Part shown: positions 38,242-48,589 of the stretch, piece by piece
How positions within the stretch are numbered: position 1 is the stretch's first letter
Layout: each line of letters opens with the position of its first letter
From: Plumapathes pennacea
Taxonomy: Eukaryota > Cnidaria > Anthozoa > Antipatharia > Myriopathidae
Direction of reading: 5' to 3'
DNA: 64,000 bases
Assembly (NCBI GenBank): GCA_964036295.1
Contig: OZ038469.1
Span: 15,247,591-15,311,590, forward strand
The notes under the pieces: model-generated
Told to the model about the DNA's origin: nothing
Database searches by the model: none
What the model saw: only the letters and a program-made list of their open reading frames with translations
Program-made: the position numbers and the translations under genes

Positions 38242-41200
38242 GTTGTTTCTGTTGCTCGTCCAGTAATTAGCGGCACCGACACGGAGGAGCAGCATTGCGT
38301 CTTTGAACACAGCAACGGACACGTCCTGCTGAATCCACTCGAGTCACTCTGTGTCGTCAACAACAAAACAACTTCAACACCGGCGAGGCTTTACCAAGGT
38401 AAGGAGCCATCTAACAACAGTCCTTTGCGCGCCGCTTGATCCGCCATTTTGACAAGAAGAAGATCTGGACTAAATGTTTTATTTACTTATTTTGCCATTG
38501 GGTGGGGAACCAAAACCATCCCTCGATGCTTTAAACATTTTTCTAAACGTTAGTTTTGTTAAGAGGGCCCCTTTAAAGTTTGAAGCGAAGTGAAAAAGAA
38601 AGATAACTTTACACCAGGCGGTAGAAGTGGCTTGCAAGAGAATCAACGTCGTTTTATATGGCATTGCAGTCAACTCCCTCACCCTCGGAATCAGCTTCAA
38701 CTGTCCGTTTTAGAGTAGTGTCCGTCTTAAAGAGAGTTTAGTTAAAATGAATGACTGAAGAAACGGCAGGGACCGCTCCTATCAGGTGTCTGTCTTAGAG
38801 AGGTGTCCGTCTTAGATGGGAGTTTACTGTAACTATAATGTACACTTTGTTTTTCTGACATTCTCTCTTTCGAATGCTGTAGATGACAGTGCTGGTTTCA
38901 CGTTCTCCGATCGTTTGTTTTTCTTTTCACCCCTGTGTGTCTCTTCCGTCCCCCTCACAAACCTTGCTTCACTGCCTGTGCAGGAGACGTGATCATCCTT
39001 GGACAGACCAATGTGTTCCGGTTTAATCATCCCCAAGAAGCGGCTGAGCTCCGAGAAAAGAGAAAGGTGAGACAGCGAACGAGTCCAGGGAAGGAGGAAG
39101 AGAGTGCACGCGATAGAGGGGGGGGGGGAGGATGGGTCAAAGAAGGGGTATTAATATTCAGCCTAATACTGAGGGAGGGAGGGTGGGTCAAAGAAGGTCC
39201 ATTAATATTCAGTCAAATACTACGAAGTACAGTAATATGCTTTTTGGGCTTTTGATATGTGAGCGTTCTTATGTGATCATGTTTACCACGTTTGTTTGTC
39301 GTCATATTAACCAATTTAACACATCTAATGACATCATCATTGTCTTTTTCCTTGTTGTCATGGAAATCCATTGGTTTGTGACGTAAGGATGACACGGTAA
39401 GTTGAACACTGGCCTTTCAGGGGAGGGGAAGGAGACCACTAACTGTACCTCTAACCCTATCACTACCATCACCACCATCATCATCATCACTATCACCATC
39501 ATCATCATTTTCACCATCATCATCACTATCACCACCAGCACTACCACCATCATCATCACTACCACCATCATCATGATTATCACCATCATCATCATCATCA
39601 CCACCACTATCACCATCACCATCACTATCACCATCGTCATGATTATCACTATCACCATCACAATCATCATAATCATTATCACTGCCACACCATCACTATC
39701 ACCATCATCATCATTATCACCATCATCATTATCATTATCATTATCACCATCACCATCATCACTATCACCATCATCATCATTATCACCACCACCACTACCA
39801 CCATCATCATCACTATCACCATCATCATTATCATCATCATCATCATCATCATCATTATCATTATCATTATCACCATCACCATCATCACTATCACCACCAC
39901 TGCCCACTACTACTACTCATACTACTACCAGTACTGCTACTAACTTATAATTATTACCTTGACAAGTCACCACTGTTACTACATGATGTAATTCTTCTTT
40001 TCCTAGTTGTCCATGTCGAACGGTTCACTGGCTTGGTCTACCAAGTTTAGGAGCGAAACGGATTTGTCAACGGCAAGGAGATCTGCAGAGTGAGTGATCA
40101 CTTTATTGCGATACGAATTTTGCGATTGAAATTTCAGAGTTTAGGAGGTGTTCTTCCAAATCGTTTAATCTCCCTAAAAGTTAGTACCTGAGCAAAAGAA
40201 AGCAAAACTAAAAAATAGGGGTGGCATGTCACTGTGGGGGTGGTTGTTTCCTGTGTGTCTTTACACAGGGTGCAAAGGAATTTGCTTTCTATCATGTAAA
40301 ACCCTATGTATTGACTAAAATGAAGGATACCGCCGCGGGACGATTTCATTGCGGACGCGCGAAGGCATACGAACAAGATATAATATCACTTATACTTTGT
40401 ACGCGATGAATCGTCTTGCGGTATCCTTCATGTAGGTCAATATATAAGGTTTATATAAGGCAAACTCCTCTGTGCCCTGTGTCTTTTCTGCAAACTGTTT
40501 TCATTTCTTGTCAGCTGATACGTTGGTGTGTGTGTTTTTTTTTGATAGAGAGGAATCTCTGAGTCGTCAGTTGGAGCAGGCCAGGTGAGGGTCCACGTCT
40601 TGTGTGAGTTTGTTCAGTCCGTTCAGCCTGCTCTGGTGTCACTACACTACAATATTCTACACTATACTGCCGTACTGCACAGTGCACACTAACCTTGTAA
40701 TGCTTTCAAATTGCTTTGTGTAACAGAAGTGAACTGGAGAAGCAGAAGCAGCTAGAAGCTCTTCGAATTGAAGAAGCCAAGTAAGTTATTGAAGTTTACT
40801 TTGTGTTTAGCGTACACTGTCACTCATTCATTTTCTTCGTGGGTATTTCGAAAATTATGGCAACAAAATTCTCAAAAGTTTTAATTTCTCAAACGAGGCA
40901 GGAAAGCAGTCCATATTTTGCATAGCTGGGTGGGTCGGTGCTGTATACGTAACAGGATTTTTTTTTTAGTAAAGTGAAAATATAACGGTATATAATGGTC
41001 ACGGCTCTTCGTTTTTTGTTTAGGTCAGAATTTTCCAAACAGATCCAGCTGGAATCTCAAAGACTGGACGAGACGAGGTAATTACAAGGACTCTTTGGTC
41101 AAACTAATTTTTGGAACTTATCAGAATAATTTGAATGAATTCTGCATGAGATACTGTGTTCTGCTTTATGTACTTCATATCTGTGGATGAGCATTCTTGT

Positions 41201-44200
41201 CGTTTTTGTAATCTTTTTAATGCTTGTTTGTGTGTTTGTTTTGTTTGTCAGTTTTTCTTGTCGACGCTTCTTATCGACGATTTTTTGTGTGTTTGTTTTG
41301 GAAAAAGGTCTGAACTTGAACGCCAACGAAAGCTTCATGCCATGGACGTGCAGAACATGGAAGAAGCAAGGTAAAGGAGAAAGCTTTCGGGAGAGAAAAC
41401 GTGACAACGCTTGTAATTACAGAGAACGCGCTGCCATCTTGATTTTATGGCGTTAAGCTCCTATAGTTGCATTGGTGATGTTCTGAGAATAGACCTCTTC
41501 TTCGCGTTCACAGGAAAAAAGTCAACGAAATGACCCGAAAACATAAAGAAGCCGAATATAAGAGAAAACAACAGGACGTTGAAATGAGAAAAGACATTGA
41601 AGTTCGAGAACTGGAAATCAAAAACCAACGCGAGCAGCTGGAGCGACTCCAGGAGGAGTCAGAAAAAACGAAGTACACTGCAGAGAAGGAGCTGTCGACG
41701 CTCAAAAGTGAGATCAGGAAGCAGAAAGAGAGAGAAATAATGCGAATGAGCGAAGACCTGAAGAAAATCATGGAGGCGGAGAAACAGAGGGACGAAACCA
41801 AACTGGACGCCCTTAAAGAAAAAGAGGAACTTAACGAGAAGTGGAAGAACGAATCGCGGAAGATCCACGCGCAGCGAGAGAGATTAAGACAGATGCAGAC
41901 AGATTACGACATGAAGTACAATTCACTTGAGGAGGCACGCAGGGAAGCCATGTTGGAGAGGGAGCAGTTTACGAAAGAGAAGGCGGCTGCTTTGAAAGAG
42001 CTTCACAGGAGTAAAGGACTGTTAGATGCAATGAAGAAAGAGAGAGAAGACGCGCTTAATATCGCTAACAACGACATACAAAGCCGGCGTGACGTGCTGG
42101 AGTTAGAGTTCCAAGAGCAAAAGAGGGAACTGGACGAGGAAAGGAGGAACCTGGAAGACAGGATTAATGAGAACGAAGCTAGGATGGATGCAGCGGCGGA
42201 CAATTTGGCCGATTCCCAGAATCGATTAGAGTTAAGGACTCGAGAGGAAAACGCGAAACTTGAGGAAGCCGGTGAAAATCTCAGAGCATTGGAAGAGAAG
42301 TTGTGGGAGACGACGCGAAAAGCGCAGGAAAGCTTGGAAGAGAAAAGGGCGGATTTCCTTAAGCAGGCGGCTAGCAGACGGGATCAACTGCAGAACGACA
42401 GAAAAGCTGTGGATTCTGCGACGAAGCGAATTCAAGAGTTGACTCATCAGCTACAGAGTTGCGTTGGGGAAGAGAGAACACAACTCCAACAAGAACTTGA
42501 CGTACAGTCGAAATTTGTGGAGGACCGTGAAAAATTTATTGCTTCCCGAGAGGCGGAAGAACGGAAGATTGTTGAGCGTTTTGAAAAGGAAATGGAGGAG
42601 GAGACCCAGAAATTTGAGGCGAATAAAGAACGCGATAGAACAGAGCTTGAGTTGGACAGGTTAAACATTGAAGCGCTGGAAGATTTCAAGGCGCGGCATT
42701 TAGAAGCGGACGAGCTCGACTTCAAAGCAGCGCAGGAGAAGTATAATGAAGCTAAGATGTTGTTGAATGAATGTAAAAAGAGCCTGTCTGATGTGGAGGA
42801 AAGAGAGACCCGGTTTTCTGCTAAAGCCGAGGACAGCATACTTCGTTTGACTAAGGTTTTAGAGGAAGAACTCGCATCCGAAGGAAAGCAGGATGACTTA
42901 CTCAAGCTTCGCGAGCGTAAACTGACGCTAAAGGAGATCGAAGTAGAAGGAAAACTAAGCACAGCTGGCAAACAAGAAAGCTTTTCAGCTGAGCTCGAGA
43001 GACTTTCGGAGGAGAAGAAGCGACTCCGGTACATTCTGGAGGATTCTGAGAAAACCCAAGAACGCGCCGAAGCCGAGTATAAGGAACTGCAGAGTCAATT
43101 CAAACGTGACAGAGAAGAGGAGAGGACAACCATGGAAGCCATGGAGGAGAGATTGCATGACATTGAGGAGGAGACCGATCTGTCACGCAGTCTGGCGCGG
43201 AGTTTTAGCGATGGCGATGTCACTTCAGAAAATGTCGAAGTTTTGTTAATTCGTGAAAAACGAAGGTAAGCTACTTTCATGTCGAGTTTTTTTTTTTCTG
43301 TAGATCCCTCTTTGATTCACCAAGAGTTCGAGAGTAGGAATTAGTTAGGGCTGCGAACTACTAGGCCCTGAAGAATTGCTGAACACATCACCCGGCTGTT
43401 AGAGCCATGGGGTGATAATCTCCATTGGAATTGACTTGAAACTCTCTTTTCAGAAACAAAGCGGAGATGGTGGCAAAAATCAAGGAAATCGAGGAGCAGA
43501 AAGGCCGAGAGGCGACGGAACTGCAAAAAGAGAAAGAAATGGCGCTGGCACGGCTGGAGCAGGAGAAGGCGGAGCTGGAACGACAGAGGGATGAACTGGA
43601 GAACAGTGTGGTGAAAGAAAAGGTGAGGGGGAGGGGTGGAGAGGGAAAAGACGAGAGGGAGTGGGAGAGGACATCGTAGTTTATTTCCTCACTCAGAGGT
43701 CGTTCCGCATTTGGGATTGTCAGCAAGAATTGTCTTTTGCCTCCAGTGTATAACCTTGAATGCGTCTGTGAGTTTGTTTAGCATGCAAATGAACGTGTCA
43801 GTAAAATGTTTGAAACAACTCGGAAAATGGCCCATACTAGTTTTCGTATTCATCCCCACGCAAAGATTTTGCCTGGAGACTTGAGAGTATGAGATAGTCC
43901 ATTGCATAGAAAAACGGGCCTTGCATGTTTTGTGTCGCGCTTTCAACCAAGTGACGCCAGGAAACATACGGGAGTGAAATGAAAAAGAGGTCAGAGAAGG
44001 AAAAAGAGAAAATTGTGTCTTGTTTTGTGTCTTGCCCTCAAGGTGGATCTCGACAAAGAAAGACGGATGCTGGAGAAGGAAAAACTGGACGAGATCGAGA
44101 ACATTATCCTAGAGAAGGAGATCGAGATCGAGGATTTAAAGGAAAAGGCGCAGCAAGAGATTGACGACTTACGGGAACGTCTGGATGAGACGGAAAGGTG

Positions 44201-46311
44201 AGAATATATCACTGTTAATCGTAAGTTAACAGAAGTACCAAGAGTGATCAAAGGCAAACTCCTCTTTTTGATACATAGTTCAAGCTAATAATACTAGTAA
44301 TTCAACACTACTCCTACATTTTGTTCAGGGCGGATTTTTTTTTAGATACTTGGGGGTTAAAGAGTTGCAAGGTATTAACATTTTCCACTGTACCCCTTGT
44401 TTGTGTCACAGAGAGGTGGTCGAGTTGCAAGATAAATTGGCGTCTTTCGCGGTCATGGTAAGTCGGCGGTTTTGTTTGTTTGCTATCAATACGTGACTAA
44501 CGGTTAGCCGATATCAGTTATGCTTCTCATTCATGAATGGGAAAGTTTAATCGAACTTGCCACAACACTTCCCCTGTAAACTGTTATTTCCTGCGGTGTT
44601 TGCTCCAGGGTTATATCGGTAACGGTGATGACATGGAGGAACTGGCGGACGGAGAAGTGTCAGGTTACATGTACAGAGATCGTGAGGTAAGTACTTATTC
44701 ACACTCGCATCTGTTAACTTGCGTGCATTTAGAGCTTTCTATACTTCTAGTACTGTAGCATATGACTGTGTATTGTGTAGGGAAGGATTGACAAGGAAGG
44801 TGAGAGGGACGGGAGGTAGTGGAAGTGAGAGGGAATGGATGGGAGAAGCAGACAATGGAAGAGGGAGGGATAGAGAAAAAGAGCAGAAGGAAGGAAGGGA
44901 AGGTAGACCATACGCGGTGATAAAAATGGAAGAACGCAAATTTAGCGTGTATCATCTATTGTTATTTTAACCCTTTCACTCCTGAGAGTGATCAACTTCA
45001 ATTTTCTCCTTCAGTTTTTAAAGAGAGATATATCGCACAGTATGGAGAATTTGCTACTTGATAGTTTGCTCAGATGAAAGTTGATTGGCCTATCAATTCT
45101 CACTACATCTCATACATTTTCTTCTTGAATGGTTGGGAGAATTTGTATTTTGAGCTCAGGAGTGAAAGGGTTAAAGGCTCTGACACAAAACATCTCTACT
45201 TTAGTTTTACGGCAGCAACATGAGCCTGACGGACTCAGTTACCCCACCCACCATCACGCCGCCTCCGACCCCCGTGAATCGGTTCCTCGCGTCCGTCAGC
45301 AGTTTGAAACGAAACCAAATCCAGCTACAGATCCCGCGCCACATGCTTCGGGGACTGGGCCGAGACTCGTACCACGTGTTTGAAGTCAAGGTAACCGAGC
45401 CCTATATAACCCTGTTCATTTCATTCAGTAAACCATCCTCGTTCCCAGGCTCTTTCCCTACCCCGCCCCCAGGCGAGAAGAGGTAGGGAAAAGAGCCTGG
45501 GAACGAGGATGTCAGTAAACGTGTATACGAGGGCAGCTGGAGCTTCCGAGAGCGAGGCAGGGTACGAGTCTTGTTGCTTTAATGTTGTTTTTTTATCTGT
45601 AGACGACACTTGGAGGAGAGACCTGGTCAGTGTATCGGAGATACCGGAAGTTCCGAGAATTGCACAACACCATGAGAAGAATGTATTGTGAGGTAGGAGG
45701 AACAGTTATTCCTGGAAGTGAAGGAGTTATATTCAAGACCTAACCTTAGCTTTGTTCTAAAGCCGTTCCGCCATGTTATGACGTCACAGGTGGTTTGATA
45801 TGTTCGTTTGTACTTCTTCTCAATTCCAGGTTGGGAATTTGGAATTTCCTCACAGAAGATTCTTTGGTAACAAGGCCGAGGAGTTTGTCCGCGCAAGGAG
45901 AGCGCAGCTCGAGGTAAGTAACAATTAGGGCTTCAATCCGATCTCTTCCGAAGTAGAGCCGAATAGAAACGAACTAGAAACGAATCAAAACCGAGCGGAG
46001 ACCGAACGCTTTGCTCGATGTATCTTCATAAATTTTAGTTGAAAAATGTTCACGTGTTGTCGAGTTTTACACCCGCGAAATGACAAAAAGAAAAGAAAAA
46101 AAAAAATGAAAAAAAAAAATCGAAAAAAAAAAATGAAATGTTTTTTTCTTAACAGACGTATATGAAGGCGTTCCTCAACTTGTGTGCCAGCTTGACAGAT
46201 TGCCCAATATCCGCTACAAATGGAAGAATAATCACGAAGAGAGATCTCTGCGAATTCGCTCCATTTTTTAAGCAAGGAATCTTTGAGCAGACGAAGAACT
46301 ACTCTTATTGA
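28685..46311 (+). CDS. KIF16B: KIF16B-like kinesin-3 motor, copy 2, with C-terminal PX domain
   Basis: Exons: 28685-28731, 28833-28902, 29038-29151, 30853-31180, 31705-31774, 32416-32488, 32676-32743, 33177-33277, 33509-33628, 33958-34055, 34347-34406 (or 34415), 34754-34873, 35350-35469, 36509-36560, 38264-38398, 38984-39066, 40007-40089, 40549-40584, 40727-40780, 41024-41077, 41308-41370, 41514-43265, 43454-43622, 44043-44197, 44412-44457, 44609-44686, 45205-45390, 45603-45692, 45830-45913, 46156-46311. About 1554 residues; human KIF16B has about 1317. The motor has [17 protein letters not shown] and DLAGSE. An FHA-position domain, about 800 residues of coiled coil, and a PX domain (~1415-1545) follow. 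The PX includes [11 protein letters not shown], the phosphoinositide-contacting RRY region, and [14 protein letters not shown]16B carries early endosomes to microtubule plus ends via PI3P. AATAAA at 46874-46879 is a candidate poly(A) signal. Confidence 0.93.
31306..31516. mobile_element. AACCCTTTCACTCCC MITE, copy in kinesin 2 intron
   Basis: TTAACCCTTTCACTCCCAAG at the left and GGGAGTGAAAGGGTCAAC at the right are terminal inverted repeats around ~210 bp of shared interior (CTCAGATGATAGCTGATTAA, TATCAATTCTCACTACATCA). Confidence 0.85.
31790..32000. mobile_element. AACCCTTTCACTCCC MITE, second copy in the next kinesin 2 intron
   Basis: Full-length: TTAACCCTTTCACTCCCAAG at one end and GGGAGTGAAAGGGTTAA at the other. 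It lies 16 bp after the donor of exon 31705-31774, in the same orientation as the copy at 31306. Confidence 0.88.
32827..33067. mobile_element. GGGCCCAGTTTTTC inverted-repeat element, copy 2 (opposite orientation)
   Basis: Near-complete reverse-complement of 22839-23077: GGGCCCGGTTTTTCGAAAGT at the left and GTGCTTTGAAAAACTGGGCCC at the right, with the same central words (CTGCAGAGTTTTGTTCGAAG, GTCGTTGTGGACGAAACTTT). Intronic, in kinesin copy 2. Confidence 0.85.
35605..35796. mobile_element. AACCCTTTCACTCCC MITE with a degraded left end
   Basis: GTGATCAGCTTCAATTTTCT, GAGATATATGGTGTATAGTA and GGAATGAAAGGGTTAA are colinear with the full copies. The left terminal repeat is missing or mutated. Intronic, in kinesin copy 2. 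Confidence 0.75.
35909..35946. repeat. TTG trinucleotide microsatellite
   Basis: About ten TTG units followed by TTA TTA TTG, in the kinesin copy 2 intron after exon 35350-35469. Similar TTG or GTT tracts lie at 19968-19986 and 22648-22674. Confidence 0.85.
36728..36905. mobile_element. foldback element with ~55 bp arms
   Basis: AAGGCCATTTCACACTGGAC at the left is mirrored by GTCCAGTGTGAAACGGCCTT at the right. The arms stay complementary through CGCGTCGCGACACGCTGTAA and CTGCATGCGACAACG. About 70 bp of GC-rich centre separates them. No coding capacity. In kinesin copy 2 intron 36561-38263. Confidence 0.85.
37097..37279 (-). CDS. possible small secreted peptide nested antisense in a kinesin intron
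   Basis: On the minus strand, ATG at 37279 opens 60 residues beginning [20 protein letters not shown], which looks like a signal peptide cleaved after YA. The rest is basic (NRRG, LRRN). The frame is also open further upstream, so the start is not certain. Two TATA-box matches on the same strand lie upstream at 37805-37814 (TATATAAAAG) and near 37885-37894. I recognise no family, and a frame this short can arise by chance. Confidence 0.25.
   Translation of the reverse strand: MQLGLILVISLNILYAECVVNNFLINRRGLNELRRNTAKHTASGIRNIQIKSSRFHQISA
37520..37588. other. 69 bp hairpin, miRNA-precursor-like
   Basis: Arms CGCGTCAGATATCCAGTTTA (continuing CCTGAAGG) and the reverse complement of CCTTCAGGCAAACTAGGTAT (continuing CTGACGCG) pair over 28 positions with three mismatches around a 13-nt AT-rich loop. 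Read on the minus strand two of the three become G-U pairs. Size and pairing resemble short cnidarian pre-miRNAs, but a small foldback element would look similar. Confidence 0.4.
38211..38237. repeat. long poly-T tract before a kinesin splice acceptor
   Basis: A run of about 27 T lies just upstream of the acceptor at 38261-38263 of kinesin copy 2 and forms part of its polypyrimidine tract. Such runs often vary in length between alleles. Confidence 0.8.
38693..38833. repeat. GTGTCCGTCTTAGA repeat family, compact copy
   Basis: CTGTCCGTTTTAGAG, GACTGAAGAAACGGCAGGGA, CTCCTATCAGGTGTC and GTGTCCGTCTTAGATGGGAG match the 14120-14415 copy but without the VNTR expansion. Intronic, in kinesin copy 2. 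Confidence 0.75.
39455..39905. repeat. ATC/ACC trinucleotide repeat array
   Basis: About 450 bp of CATCAT, CACCAT and TATCAC units in the kinesin copy 2 intron 39067-40006. Long open frames through it on both strands are produced by the repeat. Confidence 0.92.
40301..40450. mobile_element. inverted-repeat element with GAAGGATACCGC arms
   Basis: ACCCTATGTATTGACTAAAA TGAAGGATAC at the left is matched in inverted orientation by GTATCCTTCA TGTAGGTCAATATATAAGGT at the right. An inner GGGACGATTTCAT is matched by ATGAATCGTCT. About 150 bp, non-coding, in a kinesin copy 2 intron. Confidence 0.75.
44967..45174. mobile_element. AACCCTTTCACTCCC MITE, full copy
   Basis: TTAACCCTTTCACTCCTGAG at the left and CAGGAGTGAAAGGGTTAA at the right flank the shared interior, in the intron just before the exon that begins the PX-containing region. 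Confidence 0.88.
45434..45511. mobile_element. 78 bp foldback element with a 9 bp target duplication
   Basis: CATCCTCGTTCCCAGGCTCT at the left mirrors AGAGCCTGGGAACGAGGATG at the right. The duplicated target TCAGTAAAC is exact at 45425-45433 and 45512-45520. An 8-9 bp duplication fits hAT- or Mutator-type transposition. Other copies: 16195-16264 and a fragment near 54647-54685. Confidence 0.9.
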
Positions 46312-47530
46312 TAATAGTTTGTATGTCGAATCTGTGCGTGATCAGAAGGTATCTTGGGATACCCAAAGTTTGAACTTGAGTCACTCCGGCATTTTATAAA
46401 AACATTTTATTTAGTGTTTTCATTTTTGTGCAAAAATGATATCTATAGTTCGCATAAGTACTGGGAAAATGTGAAAAAAAAAATGTAAAAATATCATGGC
46501 GTGGGAAACGTCGAACCCCCTTTAAATGTTAGTTGTGCAACATGTATAAAAATATCTTTGTACAAGTATTGAGAAAATGTGAGAAAAATGGCCCGGAAGA
46601 CGTGAAATACCCTTTAAAAACTGTTAGTTGTGCAACACGAATCCTATGCAAAGATATTTAATAGAATCACGAAGTTTTAAAAGGCTAGAGATTTATTTAA
46701 TTACTCAAATTGGTACAACAGCTCGAGAGAAAAGCAAGGAAAATACCTTTGAGTCTCGGAAGGGCAAATGTTAGTTTTCCCTGTTTAGTGAATGATGCTA
46801 AAAATCCCGTCCAGTGTCTGGGAATGTGATGAGAAACATGTACAGATAGATTCCTCTTACTGGTTTCAAAAACAATAAAGATGTGAAAAGTTTGTCTCGT
46901 AAAGATAAAAAAGGGTTTGTAGCGGCGAGGTAGTGTCTAATCTCACAGGCCAAATATTTAACTTTATACACTTCCATGTTAACTGAACATTTATTGGTGA
47001 CGTACAGTAGTTGACAATGCACGTGGCTGAACAGCACCCTGCAAATACGCCTGCGATGACCTTGAGTCAGCGTATGTGGCGTCAAAGTCCACGCATATCA
47101 GTGACATCCTCCAATATGGCGGCGTCTTCGGATTATTCCACAAAGCGTGGTGAAAATTTTACAAGTCAGTTTTAACATTTGATCAACTGAACTGTAAACA
47201 AATTTCTCCGAGTTGTTGTACGTGGTTTGTACTGCATTAGGCAGTGTCAAGCTTGTCTCCAATAGCCTGACAGCAGACCCATAAGCGCCTGTCGAGAGGC
47301 TAGTCTTCAGGGTCCAGTTGCATAAAAGATTAACACCCGGAACCAGACGTAAATAACAGTAGGAATATATTAATTTTTATTGTTATAAACGCCTAGTCCC
47401 GAGCGTTAATATTTTATGCAATTGGGCCCAGGGTCTTCCGTGAGTAATGTCTGGGAACTAGTTTCCAGTCCCTTCGATTGGTGACGGAAGCGAGGGTAGA
47501 GTTTGCAGGAGACCTTGAGAAGCACTGCAA
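46312..47530. other. spacer between kinesin copy 2 and the sHSP gene
   Basis: The first ~570 bp are probably the kinesin 3' UTR (AATAAA at 46874-46879). The remainder up to 47530 should hold the sHSP promoter. I found no canonical array of alternating nGAAn units to call a heat-shock element, and no other gene. Confidence 0.45.
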
Positions 47531-48558
47531 ATGGACACCAAAGATGTGGAGATTTGTTTCGGGTGAGTCACAATTACACTGTTTCACTGCTTGAAGGCTT
47601 TATAATACTTCACTTAACAAAAACGTGAACACTGCCATGACAGCGTAAATTCGCTGAGAATTCTTTCATTTGAGTGGTTACACCTTTAGTTTTATTTGAT
47701 TTAGGAATCGGAAGTTTTATAGTTTGAGGCCTTTCACGCAAAATAGCATATACTCCGATCAGTAACAATCTGAATGTACTCGTTGAGGGTATACAAGACC
47801 GTGAATTTGCTGTGGGAATCGACGCCAATTCTATGATATTACTGCCTTGAAACCGTAAAAACATTGCGTACAGACTTACATTACAAAACTGGGTGACTGA
47901 AACGGACCAGCAAATCGACAAAGCGTTTCAGACTCGTTCCATACCCTGTTTTCATTTGGTTAAATATCTCTACTGTGTGAGTGAGTGGTGAAGAAGAACT
48001 GTTTTGGGACTCTGTCGGAAGTGAATGTAGAGTCGAGACAAAGCTTCCGAACTCAACGAAGTCGAGGAGGGCATTAAATCAAGTCGCTGATTCCGTTGGC
48101 TTTGCCGCGTTAGAGTTTACCTCGCAATTGGCGGGCCTTTCTACAAGCACATGGATTTCAAACCAGAGACTCTTAAAAACTGCCCATCACAACCAAATAT
48201 GAAAGCTTATGTGTATGTTATTAGTTTCCATTAACAATGATTGAGTCATTATGGCAGTCAACTGAAAAACATTACTTTTTGGGTGGCCGAAATAGGTTTG
48301 CTTTTTGGCGCAGAAAGCGAAATACACTCAAGGTGATAAAATGCTACTAAAGGTATGTTAAGAAATACTGTCGCTTTATCAAGTGATATTGATCGTTAAG
48401 AATTCGGCATTTTGTTCCGGTCAGATATCGGACAGCCTAGAAACATGAATCATTGCGTTGGTCTTCACAAATATCTATATCGCTCTCGAGTGTTCACGTT
48501 TTTTTTTTTGTTGTTGTTGAGTTAAATATCATGTTTTTTTTTTATTTTTTATTTTTTA

Positions 48559-48589
<31 letters not shown>

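Noticed and set aside
39302-39950. Open frames of up to 200 codons on both strands
   Set aside because: They read through the ATC/ACC trinucleotide array and consist of Asp/Met/Val/Ile or Ser/Thr/Pro runs only.
47440-47530. Heat-shock element upstream of the sHSP gene
   Set aside because: GGAACTAGTTTCC has GAA and TTC but with the wrong spacing for nGAAnnTTCn, and no third unit follows.
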